A stretch of DNA of 64,000 nt from Spirosoma sp. (GCF_026391055.1 NZ_JAPLET010000025.1:248001-312000); one strand, 5' to 3'. Positions 37,991-46,996 are shown, counted from the first letter of the stretch. Notes: a model not told the origin generated them from the letters alone. Translations and numbers: made by a program.

Positions 37991-38075
37991 TTATTCCTGT
38001 ATGGTACGATTAATAAAAGATAGCTACTGAGCATCCTTTCCAAAATTTCAATTCCTGTCTGGTACGATTAATGGG
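37987..38075 (-). CRISPR. Vestigial or single-guide CRISPR mini-array: two repeat-like units around one short spacer
   Basis: Two 22-nt sequences, 37993-38014 and 38051-38072, share ATTCCTGT, one variable base (A or C), then TGGTACGATTAAT. They are offset by 58 nt. On the minus strand the first unit (38045-38074) ends in ATTGAAAT, close to the ATTGAAAC handle left by Cas6 in type I-B systems. The second unit has lost this end, as terminal repeats often do. The sequence between them (about 26-30 nt, 38015-38044) is shorter than a normal spacer of about 36 nt. The pair lies 48 nt after the cas5 stop, on the same strand, and before a terminator. I saw no match to the spacer elsewhere in the window. 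Confidence 0.6.
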
Positions 38076-38122
38076 TAATTCCAAACTTACCGAAAAAACC
38101 CGTATAAATTCAATATAATAGA

Positions 38123-38962
38123 TCACATAAGCTGTACATACGAATTCGTTTGATTGAGCCGGTATAAATTTGCCAATTGAGTGGGCGCTTTAATTGGATA
38201 GTCCGTGAACGCGAAGTTCACCAGATCATACTGAAACAACTCTTCATTGAAACCGGCCGGTAATCGTTCAAAATAGATATAACTACCTTTCTGATGCGAC
38301 ATATCAATTAAATCAAGTTGGTCGCTTTCACTTGCCATTGACTTTCGGTCAGTCTTCAGACGCTTGTCAAATAGTGTTACCAGTTCAAAAGACTGGGTTG
38401 GCCTTGTTCTGTCAACCTCGTATTCATTTACATTATCCCACCAGGCCGTAAACTCATTTTTCCCTAGATAAGGCATAAACTCGGCTTCATGCTGTCTTAT
38501 ACGAGCAGCTAATCGAGACTGCAGGTCGTCGGCCGGATCGAGAAGTACAAAAACCCGGTATGCAGGACATCTCAGAGTGTTTTCATGCACGATAAGAGTT
38601 CCATCGGCATTAGCATAACCAACGGTATTCGTATAGGTGATTGCCACTTTCGTGAAGCTTCCGCGCTCATGATTAAGTGGCGCAATACCAACTAAAACCG
38701 ACTTCAACAGTGTATAATACTGAGGCCATTGGCCTTTCTGCTGATGGCCTTTCAGACCGGCTATAGCACCCATAATACCCAACAGAGCAGGCTTATGAAG
38801 CATGTTATACGAATACTGAATCCCTTCGTTAACATCCGGTTTACGGAAAAAACCAAAGTCGGCCTGCAAATCAAAAGACAGTAATTCTTCCCTGCGCTTC
38901 TTTTGTAACGTCCTAGAAGACAATTGTTTTTCCGGCAATTCAATCATGGTTTTCATACTCAT
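38123..38962 (-). CDS. cas5: Cas5 protein, type I-B
   Basis: 279 residues. After a short leader the Cas5 N-terminal pattern is clear: LLSFDLQADFGFFRKPDVNEGIQYSYNMLHKPALLGIMGAIAGLKG. The rest is a RAMP-like fold with GSFTKVAITYTNTVGYAN in the middle. In Cascade, Cas5 holds the 5' handle of the guide RNA. The start overlaps the cas7 stop as ATGA. No cas3 follows; the downstream space holds two repeat-like sequences and a terminator. Confidence 0.9.
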   Translation of the reverse strand: MSMKTMIELPEKQLSSRTLQKKRREELLSFDLQADFGFFRKPDVNEGIQYSYNMLHKPALLGIMGAIAGLKGHQQKGQWPQYYTLLKSVLVGIAPLNHERGSFTKVAITYTNTVGYANADGTLIVHENTLRCPAYRVFVLLDPADDLQSRLAARIRQHEAEFMPYLGKNEFTAWWDNVNEYEVDRTRPTQSFELVTLFDKRLKTDRKSMASESDQLDLIDMSHQKGSYIYFERLPAGFNEELFQYDLVNFAFTDYPIKAPTQLANLYRLNQTNSYVQLM

Positions 38963-39882
38963 GGGTTCAACTCCAGGAGGACGGAACTACTGGGCGCACC
39001 GATCACCTCCGATACAGTAGGGTCGTAATAAAGCTCAATGGTTTCGATCTGTTTAGCCACCGAAGACCGTTCCAGTATTTCTGTGACCCTGGACAGATCA
39101 ATTTTTCGATCTTCACCTATCCGAATCAGGTCAACAAAAGAGGGCAAAACCAGCATGGAGCCTGCCTTGAGTTGCACCCATAACATCAATTCGTTTTCTG
39201 TTCCCACTTTAGCTGCCGAATCGTAGAGAGTAGCCCCCTGCGTCAGGGCTTTTTTGACTCTGGCAATATCCTCTTCACTGATCGCTTTGCCGCCACATAA
39301 TTCGACAAGATCGCTGCTGTTGTGCGGGTTTAACGAAAAACTATGTACATAGTGGCCCTCTTTCAACTTCGACTGCGTACCCAGTGAACTCATCGTAGAC
39401 TCGGCACTGCTCACATTAGGATTCCGGAAAGGCGTCATGATCTGTTCAAAGTAGATAACACCTTCAACAAACCGATTAACACCATGGGTTACCTGCAAAG
39501 GCCCGTGAATTGACAAACTAGTTTTGCCGGCATACGTCCCACCAAACAGGCGAACATCCAGGCATTCGAATAGATTTCGGGCTACCGTTCGGCGCAACTG
39601 AGCATCTTTTTCCTTAGGATACGTCCCAAAATAATGTTCGTAACTTTCGTCCAGCGTTCTGGGCTGCAATTCCGAATTGAGCGTTTTCAGATAAAAAATT
39701 TTCTCACCGGGGTATGCCTTTTTAAAGTAATTCCGTATGGTATATTTCAAGGCTTTATCCGTAGCATAAATAGTCCCGTCCGGCAAAGTACGCGGCTGAT
39801 GAGTGAAATCGGCATTGTAATTAGAGTTAACAGACTTTATAACGACACACCCGAAAACACGATTTGAAAAAAAGTTTCCCAT
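38959..39882 (-). CDS. cas7: Cas7 protein, type I-B backbone subunit (Csh2-like)
   Basis: 307 residues. The N-terminus shows the Cas7 pattern VIKSVNSNYNADFTHQPRTLPDGTIYATDKALKYTIRNYF, and the middle has RLFGGTYAGKTSLSIHGPLQVTHGVNRF, the segment that lines the guide RNA. The protein forms the helical backbone of Cascade along the spacer part of the guide RNA. It lies 63 nt after cas8 and is translationally coupled to cas5. Confidence 0.9.
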   Translation of the reverse strand: MGNFFSNRVFGCVVIKSVNSNYNADFTHQPRTLPDGTIYATDKALKYTIRNYFKKAYPGEKIFYLKTLNSELQPRTLDESYEHYFGTYPKEKDAQLRRTVARNLFECLDVRLFGGTYAGKTSLSIHGPLQVTHGVNRFVEGVIYFEQIMTPFRNPNVSSAESTMSSLGTQSKLKEGHYVHSFSLNPHNSSDLVELCGGKAISEEDIARVKKALTQGATLYDSAAKVGTENELMLWVQLKAGSMLVLPSFVDLIRIGEDRKIDLSRVTEILERSSVAKQIETIELYYDPTVSEVIGAPSSSVLLELNP

Positions 39883-39945
39883 AACAGGGTTTATAGTAAG
39901 AGACTATTAACTGGTGAAGCTGACCTATAAAAACTGATAGCTGCT

Positions 39946-41835
39946 TCAATTCTCGCGCGAAAAGAACGTCGGACTGAAGTACCCTGCAAGGATAAACACA
40001 TATAGCTTTTTCAAATCGACCCGTTTATCAAAAGCCATCAACTCACGCATCAGATTAGCAACTCTGTTCCTTTTCAGATTAGCCGGGCGTTCTACTTCAT
40101 GCTTATGCTTAAGAAATAAGCGCCCTATCTCCTGCTTGAAAAGTTCAACATCTGTTTTCTGAACAAAGGCTTCCAGAGCAGCGTGTGAATCGTCGGAAGA
40201 GTTACTCAAACTCATCAAATAATCAATTATCTGCCCCGAAACAAACGCAAACTCATATTCATCCTCGAGCGGAATACGTTTAAAACTATCCGCAATTAGC
40301 AGCGTCCTTTCCGTTAATGAATCAAGTTTATCTGGCATATATAATCCGTTAAAATTCTCATTATTGACATCAAAAAAATGATTGATGCTAAAAAGAATAT
40401 TGAGTTTTTCTTTTAGTTGTTTATCTCTCCTGCATTTCAAATCATCTTGAAGTGTAGAGACAAGCATATGCCAGAAAGCAGGCCCCTTAATGGCATCACG
40501 CTTCGACTTAAACACAAAATCATAAATAGATTTCCTGTATGTCAATGCGCTAAGATACGTATAGGTAAGATGGTGAGAGTTAGACGTAGTAGAAACTATA
40601 AAATCTTCTGTTTTTAAATCACCAAGAATATTATCCGACTGTACATTCTTATGACTGATCAAGGGCATAAAAACGATATCTAACAGTTGAAACACGTTAG
40701 TCAGGCGAGGATATTTCTTTCGTTTCTTAGATGTTGTCAATACACCCGTTACATTTTTAATTTCCAGCCAGTTTCGCTTATTATATTCATCCCATATATA
40801 ATAATCAAACCTACTGACGAAATCAAAATCCTTTATTTGCCCCTGTTGGTAGTATAAAAGGTAATAATTAGAAAGCCCAGTTGTAGAGCTCGTATAAAGC
40901 TCCGTTATAAGCTGCTCGTACGACTTACGCTGTGCAGGTGCCTTGCGTGCTTCTTCTTTAAAAAGGCTCAAGACTGTTCTGCGTAGCGCTGCGCCCGACT
41001 CTTCATCGGAAAACGTGAAGATGGGTAATGGCCTCGGCAAGATATTACGGTCGAGTATTTTCTGAGTTTCAAATATTGTTTCAGCAAATTCGTGCGTTAC
41101 AGAACCATTAAATAGAAAGGTAGCCGTCTGGTGCTTCAGGAAAGGCTTCTCTTCATTGAATCCGTTTTTAAAATTGCTAACTCCAAGAGATTCTCCACGT
41201 ACAGATGGCAGCTTACGGTTAAATAAATACGCTTTAAGGTAGGCAGAATACGCCTTTTTATAAATTGCCAATGGCAGATCAAGATGTAGTATTATGTGCG
41301 CGTCTTCACTAAGTTTGTCAAATCCATCAATGGTAGTAAGAAACCGTTCAAACGTAGTCCAGGAGTATAAATAATTCTGAAGCCAATCGGCATATTTATA
41401 AAACTCATAGTCGATCAATGTCTTGGCCTTTTTAAAATAACGCGGCACTCGCTCATTGATCTTTACTTTATCCTTTTCAATATATTTCGACCCGCCGGTC
41501 AATGACTTTTTTTTGGTGGCAAAGCAAAACGGTGAAACCGTTAATATCCCTTTTTGCGGCAGGTCGAAGCACTTTTGGTAGAATGGTTTTTTTTCAAAAT
41601 CGAGCGTCCAGCTTACTTCCTGAATTTCTGCACACCGAATCAAAAAATCAGAAAGATTATCGGCTTGTTTCCGGCGGGTGTATATTTCATAATCAATGCC
41701 GGATAAACGCGCACCGGATGCACCATCAGCAAAATCAACCTTTACTAGTATATTCAGTCCTTCTTTAGGTTGTATACCAATTCGTTTAAACTCTGGATCA
41801 AGAACCTGAGCAAAACTGGAAAGTTCTTTAAGCAT
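39946..41835 (-). CDS. cas8b: Cas8 large subunit, type I-B-like (Csh1-like)
   Basis: 629 residues, a normal size for Cas8b. The assignment relies mainly on position directly upstream of cas7-cas5. The C-terminus is helical (RNRVANLMRELMAFDKRVDLKKLYVFILAGYFSPTFF), resembling the end of Csh1-type proteins. Cas8 recognises the PAM and holds open the target DNA in Cascade. There is no HD nuclease motif and no sign of a cas3 fusion. Codons and base composition are more AT-rich than in the nearby polysaccharide genes. Confidence 0.75.
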   Translation of the reverse strand: MLKELSSFAQVLDPEFKRIGIQPKEGLNILVKVDFADGASGARLSGIDYEIYTRRKQADNLSDFLIRCAEIQEVSWTLDFEKKPFYQKCFDLPQKGILTVSPFCFATKKKSLTGGSKYIEKDKVKINERVPRYFKKAKTLIDYEFYKYADWLQNYLYSWTTFERFLTTIDGFDKLSEDAHIILHLDLPLAIYKKAYSAYLKAYLFNRKLPSVRGESLGVSNFKNGFNEEKPFLKHQTATFLFNGSVTHEFAETIFETQKILDRNILPRPLPIFTFSDEESGAALRRTVLSLFKEEARKAPAQRKSYEQLITELYTSSTTGLSNYYLLYYQQGQIKDFDFVSRFDYYIWDEYNKRNWLEIKNVTGVLTTSKKRKKYPRLTNVFQLLDIVFMPLISHKNVQSDNILGDLKTEDFIVSTTSNSHHLTYTYLSALTYRKSIYDFVFKSKRDAIKGPAFWHMLVSTLQDDLKCRRDKQLKEKLNILFSINHFFDVNNENFNGLYMPDKLDSLTERTLLIADSFKRIPLEDEYEFAFVSGQIIDYLMSLSNSSDDSHAALEAFVQKTDVELFKQEIGRLFLKHKHEVERPANLKRNRVANLMRELMAFDKRVDLKKLYVFILAGYFSPTFFSREN

Positions 41836-42691
41836 AATTAATTACATATTCAGCCAGGATAAAGAATGACTATTCAACAGGACACACCCTCCTTAATAGA
41901 ATTAATTCGACGGTCAGCTATTGATCACATTCTTTTATAAACCCCGGCACATCCTAGTATCGTAGCCAATAAACAGGTGATATCCGGTTAAATAATAATT
42001 GGCAATAAATACCAAATTTTTCAATTCGCTTTATAGATCTACCAGCAATCAAAACCATAAATAACGACAGCTACCCGTTCGAAAAATAGTCTTTTTCTTC
42101 TTCTTACGACAGCTTAATAGACCGTTATATATAGCAATGATTTTAACGTTTATAAAAGGAGTTGATGTAATAAAACTTTATTTATCCTTAAATAAGATAT
42201 AGTTCATTACCTAAAAACTAATTTAGGTTCAATATTAAACCCTGATGCATTTCACAACAATTATTCGTTGACTTATTTATCGTATAGTTTCTTTTTTCAA
42301 CCAAAGGTAAACTTATAATATTTTGTAACTTTTATCTGTTTATCAAGGTAAGTTGTCATTTGTGCTTCACTTGTAACCAGATGAGCCAATTATATGGTAA
42401 GTGATATTAACATCACTTACCGGAAGGTATACTATAATATGTGCATATATATATAACAGTTAATCATTCTCCATACTTTTAACAGGGTAGTTCTCTGAAA
42501 ACACCTTCTTAAAGTAGGTAACAAATTAACAAACTGTTACTAATTCTTAGCCGATATACCTTCAATTATGTTAACCGATAATCTTTTTGCAACTAACTCT
42601 GAAGAGGTATCTTACAGACTTACAGGGTATTCGCAATGCATTTGTGCTTGAATCTCATTTATGAACCACTTATTTTATAACCTCAACGCTT
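41836..42691. other. AT-rich region upstream of cas8
   Basis: About 850 nt between divergent genes without a supported coding frame. A minus-strand TACCTTTG at 42302-42309 fits the TAnnTTTG -7 element, but no well-spaced -33 TTG is present and the leader to cas8 would be about 460 nt, so it is only a weak promoter candidate. No CRISPR-like repeat was found. Confidence 0.4.
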
Positions 42692-42958
42692 ATGACTATT
42701 TCTCGTGCTTGTTTCGATCGCCAACCCTTATTCATTCGGGAAGGAGCTTTACGTCTTTGGGGCGTACCACTAGCTCATCGGGCTGACGTTTGTCGGGATC
42801 GCCAGTTATACAGTTTCAATGATTTCTTTGCGGAGCTTTGCTACGACAAGAATGATGGAAGCCTGACATGCGTCTGTACATTTACCAGACCTCAGCGCCT
42901 GGAGCCTTATTTGGAACAAGTTAACCTGGACAAGTTAGCCGACTTCAAGCCCCTGTAA
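42692..42958 (+). CDS. Small orphan protein of unknown function
   Basis: 88 residues, not recognised. It has no signal peptide or membrane helix. The sequence is acidic and aromatic in the middle (LYSFNDFFAELCYDKNDGSLTCVCTFTRPQRLEPYLEQV). Five cysteines occur, two of them in TCVC. It lies alone between the cas operon and a convergent hydrolase gene. The even composition and the stop-free frame support a real gene, but I cannot assign a function. Confidence 0.5.
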   Translation: MTISRACFDRQPLFIREGALRLWGVPLAHRADVCRDRQLYSFNDFFAELCYDKNDGSLTCVCTFTRPQRLEPYLEQVNLDKLADFKPL

Positions 42959-43110
42959 CTGGTAGCTAATTAGTTACAACATGTGTTATCCCGAATTTTC
43001 TTACCCATAAGGTTGACCTTTTTGGTGCCCCCATAGGTGTCAACTGTCTGGTGGCTCACACACGCGACTCATGCGGAGCCGTGAAGAGATAAAATTCGGG
43101 ATGACTCATG

Positions 43111-44016
43111 TTAATGGGTTAAAAGCGCTTTCAACGCTGGCGGAACCGAAGGGCAAGTCTGAACGCCATGTCCTAAAGTTGGTAAAACAGTCATACTTAC
43201 CAAAGAAGGCAAGTATTGAATAGAACGCTCTTGTGTAGCCTGGTACGGATACAACTTGTCCTGAGCGCCCAGCAGCATATACAGCGGAGTCTGAATTGCC
43301 AGTAGCTCTTCTTTAGGCAAGGCCAGATGCCACCAGGAAGTAAGCTGGAAATTAGCGACAGCATTTACCTGAAAATTAATCAACAACTTTTCCTGATCAG
43401 ATGGTATGTCGGTATACGTCGGACTAAAAACGACCTCCCGCAAAAAGGACTGCACAGATTCATGTGATGGCGCGCGATAAGCCAGCCAATAGTACCTCAG
43501 CAAATGAAAAGAAAGCGTAAGTGACTGGATACCCGCCGGATTTATCAAGATAGCTTTCTTTATTAGCTGGGGAGCAATCCGGCATACTTTCAGGCCAATC
43601 AGTGCTCCCAGCGAATGAGCGATTAAGGTAACACGGGCAACACCGAGTTGCTCCAGTACCTGCTGAGCCCAAATTCCGTATTCATCTGTATTGGTACTCG
43701 GACTTAAACCGTCACTAAAACCTGGCTGCCCGTTGATCTCGATCAGACAAAGTCGATAGTTCTTGCTTAAATCGGCCAGACTCCGATTGATAACCCAGGT
43801 TAGGGCGCTTGAATTAAACCCAGGGAAGAATACCAGGGTTTCGTACACCCGCCGTCTTGGTGTATGAACCCATACCACGGTTTTTCCCCAAGTTGTCAGT
43901 ACTGTAACTGATTCAAAAAAAAGCCCGTTTGATTCCTGAACATGACGCGCCCACATGTTATTAAACTCGGTGGCTTGCTGAGGATTTTTATAGCGCGAGT
44001 AATTAGCTGAACTCAT
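43111..44016 (-). CDS. Alpha/beta-fold hydrolase
   Basis: 301 residues without a signal peptide. The nucleophile elbow is LIAHSLGALIG with Ser135; an oxyanion region FFPGFNSSALTW lies near residue 66. The acid is probably the Asp in MLLGAQDKLYPYQ, and the base the His in PTLGHGVQ near the C-terminus. Substrate unknown: the family covers esterases, haloperoxidases and lactonases. The gene stands alone. Confidence 0.85.
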   Translation of the reverse strand: MSSANYSRYKNPQQATEFNNMWARHVQESNGLFFESVTVLTTWGKTVVWVHTPRRRVYETLVFFPGFNSSALTWVINRSLADLSKNYRLCLIEINGQPGFSDGLSPSTNTDEYGIWAQQVLEQLGVARVTLIAHSLGALIGLKVCRIAPQLIKKAILINPAGIQSLTLSFHLLRYYWLAYRAPSHESVQSFLREVVFSPTYTDIPSDQEKLLINFQVNAVANFQLTSWWHLALPKEELLAIQTPLYMLLGAQDKLYPYQATQERSIQYLPSLVSMTVLPTLGHGVQTCPSVPPALKALLTH

Positions 44017-44237
44017 ACATCAGTGGCAAAGTGGATAGCTGATTAATTATCCATGCCAATTTATACTACTATTTATGGACTAAAAAGGTCTAATAATATC
44101 CTATTAATTACTAAACATCTTTGACTACATATTTAGTATATTCTCTCAGCATGATCGATAAACACAAAAATTCACATTAACTACCCATGTAGCAGCTAAC
44201 TGATAAGTATCAACGGTAAATAGAATTATGTCCTGTA

Positions 44238-44789
44238 TTACCTTAAGCCCTTACGCCGGTCAATGGCATCCCGGACGCGGGCGGCACTTTCGTAATCTTC
44301 TTTTTTTATGATTTTCGCCAACAATTCTTCCAGTTCAGCCAGCGTATACTCGGCGTAAGATCCTTTTTTATCGCGGGTTTTATCATCGACGAAATAGCCC
44401 GACATGTCCACAACTTCAGTCGTAGCACGCAGTGGGCAATTGAAGCGAACGGCCAGCGCAATGGCGTCGGAAGGACGGGCGTCCAGGACGAGACGTTCTC
44501 CCGAATTTGTCAGGAGACTAATGGTAGCATAAAAAATTTCATCCTTAACCTTTGTAATAACGGCCTCTTTCATGATAACTCCCGTTTGCGTCAACGCCTG
44601 ATAGAACAGATCATGCGTAAAAGGTCGTAAGGGCTGCATCTTTTCCATGGCGACGGCAATAGCTTGGGCTTCGGAGGCTCCGATGATCAGCGGAATCCGT
44701 CGTTTTCCAACGACATCCTCTAGGATCAATGCATAATTTCCCGGCTTCGAGATACTTTCCGAGAGGGCAATAATCGACAAATCAATCAT
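44238..44789 (-). CDS. DUF151 bifunctional-nuclease-family protein with C-terminal UVR motif
   Basis: From the ATG at 44789 the protein begins MIDLSIIALSES (183 residues); in-frame ATGs at 44807 and 44834 would extend it into the upstream gene. Residues 1-130 form a DUF151 domain (LILEDVVGKRRIPLIIGASEAQAIAVAM, LDARPSDAIALAVRFNCPL). The last 40 residues form a UvrB/UvrC interaction motif (LAELEELLAKIIKKEDYESAARVRDAIDRRKG). DUF151 proteins have reported nuclease activity. The start overlaps the 77-aa gene by 8 nt, so the two are coupled. Confidence 0.86.
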   Translation of the reverse strand: MIDLSIIALSESISKPGNYALILEDVVGKRRIPLIIGASEAQAIAVAMEKMQPLRPFTHDLFYQALTQTGVIMKEAVITKVKDEIFYATISLLTNSGERLVLDARPSDAIALAVRFNCPLRATTEVVDMSGYFVDDKTRDKKGSYAEYTLAELEELLAKIIKKEDYESAARVRDAIDRRKGLR

Positions 44790-45015
44790 GTTGTTCAGGT
44801 ACTCCATTCCGTTGAATAAACTGGCAAAGCTCACCTATATCATCGAAAGGTGAAATCACAAAATCATTCACACTTAGTCGGTATAAATCCCGCTTTTCAA
44901 CCTCGATCTGATACCCATTGGCCAGGGTGATATGCTTACCCGTATGGTACTGCACCGGAATCTTCATTTCGGCCAGTGCATAAATCACAAAATCCGTTTC
45001 GTCGTAGCTCTCCAA
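44782..45015 (-). CDS. Small protein of unknown function, coupled to the DUF151 gene
   Basis: 77 residues (MESYDETDFVIYALAEMKIPVQYHTGKHITLANGYQIEVEKRDLYRLS...). No signal peptide, no known motif. It reads like a small soluble alpha/beta domain. It overlaps the DUF151 gene by 8 nt, so the two are probably translated together and act in one process. Function unknown. Confidence 0.6.
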   Translation of the reverse strand: MESYDETDFVIYALAEMKIPVQYHTGKHITLANGYQIEVEKRDLYRLSVNDFVISPFDDIGELCQFIQRNGVPEQHD

Positions 45016-45021
45016 GTTGAT

Positions 45022-45085
45022 TAGTGGTTACTCAGCTGCTGGTTATTAGGTAAATTATGACTAGCCAGCAGCCGATTAACCACTA
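45022..45085. terminator. Imperfect inverted repeat downstream of the nickel transporter gene
   Basis: Arms 45022-45042 and 45065-45085 are complementary at 19 of 21 positions. The element fills the gap between the transporter stop and the 77-aa gene start. It may end transcription from the transporter gene or be a copy of an intergenic palindromic repeat. Confidence 0.55.
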
Positions 45086-45105
45086 ACTCAATAACCAACA
45101 GCCAA

Positions 45106-45732
45106 TTACATTGCGTTTTCGTAAATAACTGTCATGCCCAGGCCAATACAAATCATCGACGATACCACAACCAGCGCAGTGCGAACCAATGGGTTGGTTG
45201 CCATTCGAACAGAAAACGGTATGCTGAACGCCCCGGCTGCTACCATCATGCCCGCGATAGAGCCAATGCCAAACAGCCCGAGGTAGATCATGCCTGCACC
45301 TGTTCCCTTAATTTGTGTCAGCACCGAGAGAATCAAAGCGCCACTACCCGCCAGCCCATGTATCAGGCCAACTCCGTAAGCTAACCGGTGCGCGTGTCCT
45401 TCATGTACATGGCTATGTGTATCCGCTACACCCTGGAATACCCTCAATTTGTAGAGCCGCAGACTACCCAGCGTAACGAGCATCACGCCAACCCCTGCTT
45501 CGAGATAGCGAAAGTCGCCTTCACGAAGGGCAAATTTTCCCAGCATAAAAACACTGCCGATCAGCAGAATGGTGGACGTATGGCCCAACCCCCAGAAGAC
45601 GCCGTCTTTCAAGGCCAGCCAGATGTTGTTTCGCCGGGTGACAATGGTACTGACAGCGACTAGATGATCGGCTTCAAACGCGTGGGCAAAACCAACGCTT
45701 AGAGCCAGAAAAAGGGGGAACAACGTTTGCAT
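45106..45732 (-). CDS. Nickel/cobalt transporter, UreH/NiCoT-like
   Basis: The start at 45732 (MQTLFPLFLALSVGFAHAFEADHLVAV, 208 residues) is chosen because a longer frame from 45918 would overlap the NHL gene. Six or so membrane helices are visible. The HX4DH motif (His17 to Asp22-His23) of nickel/cobalt permeases is present in the first helix. A histidine-rich loop (DTHSHVHEGHAH) lies in the middle. It should supply nickel for the hydrogenase encoded nearby. It starts 7 nt after the NHL gene stop, so the two form an operon. Confidence 0.88.
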   Translation of the reverse strand: MQTLFPLFLALSVGFAHAFEADHLVAVSTIVTRRNNIWLALKDGVFWGLGHTSTILLIGSVFMLGKFALREGDFRYLEAGVGVMLVTLGSLRLYKLRVFQGVADTHSHVHEGHAHRLAYGVGLIHGLAGSGALILSVLTQIKGTGAGMIYLGLFGIGSIAGMMVAAGAFSIPFSVRMATNPLVRTALVVVSSMICIGLGMTVIYENAM

Positions 45733-45739
45733 GTCAGTT

Positions 45740-46858
45740 TTATATAAGGTCAATTGAGGAGACCGGCAGCTTGCCAATAATAATCCGATGGTTACCGGTG
45801 TCGGCAATGACGAGCTGGTTGCTATCGGTGCTGATCGAAAATGGCCAGTATAACTGCTTATCCGTGCCGAAGCGTGTGTTGGCATTCTCACTGCCTGTTG
45901 CAAAACTGGCATGACCAATCAGATTATCCGCCGGTTGGTTGTGTTGCGTCGGTACCGTACCGAACCACAGAATCCGGCTGTTGCCCGTATCGGCAATTAG
46001 TAAGCTGTCGCCATAAAAATGCGCGTCGTAGGTCCAGCTCAGTGTTTGCCGGGCTGGAAAAAGACCGTATTGATTCTGCCCGTTACTCTCAAAATCACCC
46101 TGCCCGATGAGAACGTCGGCTGGTTGCTCAGGGGCTGTTCGCCAGTCTTGCCAGAGCAGCGTACGGTAATATTGCGTGTCGGCCACGGCCATCTGCCCTT
46201 TTGGCCCAAGTTTAACGGAATACGGCCAGATCGGATTAGCCGAATCATAATCCCGCTCCGTGAAACCAGATTGACCGATTACAGCCGTAGCCGGGGCAAA
46301 CGACTCGGACGGAATAGAATCGTAAAACAGCACCCGACGATTTCCGGTGTCGGCAATCCAGAGTCGCTCTCCGTCGGAGGTTACGCCATACGGCCAGTTT
46401 AACGTACGTTCGGTGGGCGCAGCACCGATGCCTTTAGCGTTGGGCTGATTGCTGCTGAAATCGGCCTGACCCAGCACGACATCGGCGCATTGCCCATGCT
46501 GTGCTGGAAAGTGATTCCAGATTAACACGCGGTGATTCCAAGCATCGGCCACGATGAGTCGCTCTCCATCCGACCACAGTCCCGATGGGTACTGCAACGT
46601 ATCGCCACCAACGCTGCCCCCCGCATTTCGGCCGGTTTCAACCGCGTCTACCTGCCCCAGTATCACATCCGGTTCAGCGTATTCCGTAGTGGGCATCCGG
46701 TTCCAGATAAAAACACGGTTCTGCCCCGTATCGGACACCATCAACCGCCCGCCCACTGTCCATACGCCACGCGGAGCTAAAAACGGATGGCCCGCACTGC
46801 CTCTAAAAACAGCGTAGTTCGTTAGCATACGTGACGCATTAAGAGTATTTATCATCAT
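45740..46858 (-). CDS. NHL-repeat beta-propeller protein, hydrogenase-linked
   Basis: 372 residues without a signal peptide. Four or more NHL-type blades repeat the pattern GERLWIADTGNRRVLFYDSIP and VIGQSGF or VLGQADF. These proteins fold as a propeller and act in binding. The gene is coupled to the nickel transporter and lies beside the hydrogenase operon. From memory, NHL and TPR proteins accompany group 2a hydrogenase genes in some actinobacteria, so a hydrogenase-related role is plausible here. Confidence 0.82.
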   Translation of the reverse strand: MMINTLNASRMLTNYAVFRGSAGHPFLAPRGVWTVGGRLMVSDTGQNRVFIWNRMPTTEYAEPDVILGQVDAVETGRNAGGSVGGDTLQYPSGLWSDGERLIVADAWNHRVLIWNHFPAQHGQCADVVLGQADFSSNQPNAKGIGAAPTERTLNWPYGVTSDGERLWIADTGNRRVLFYDSIPSESFAPATAVIGQSGFTERDYDSANPIWPYSVKLGPKGQMAVADTQYYRTLLWQDWRTAPEQPADVLIGQGDFESNGQNQYGLFPARQTLSWTYDAHFYGDSLLIADTGNSRILWFGTVPTQHNQPADNLIGHASFATGSENANTRFGTDKQLYWPFSISTDSNQLVIADTGNHRIIIGKLPVSSIDLI

Positions 46859-46996
46859 TTTTATTAGTATAAACTACAAATAATTAAAAACAATGGTTAA
46901 CAATAATTACTTAGTACAACGCTTTGTACCGAATTGGAATCAATACAGTACAACACATTTAGAACCGTTGCGAATTAGTCAAACCTTATCAATCTC

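Noticed and set aside
37911..42691. CRISPR-associated transposon (CAST) as the explanation for the cas3-less effector operon
   Set aside because: No tnsA, tnsB, tnsC or tniQ gene, no transposon end repeats and no attachment site were seen in the window.
45733..45918. N-terminal extension of the nickel transporter to 270 residues
   Set aside because: The extension lies inside the NHL gene on the same strand and lacks the family N-terminus; the Met at 45732 begins the conserved first helix.
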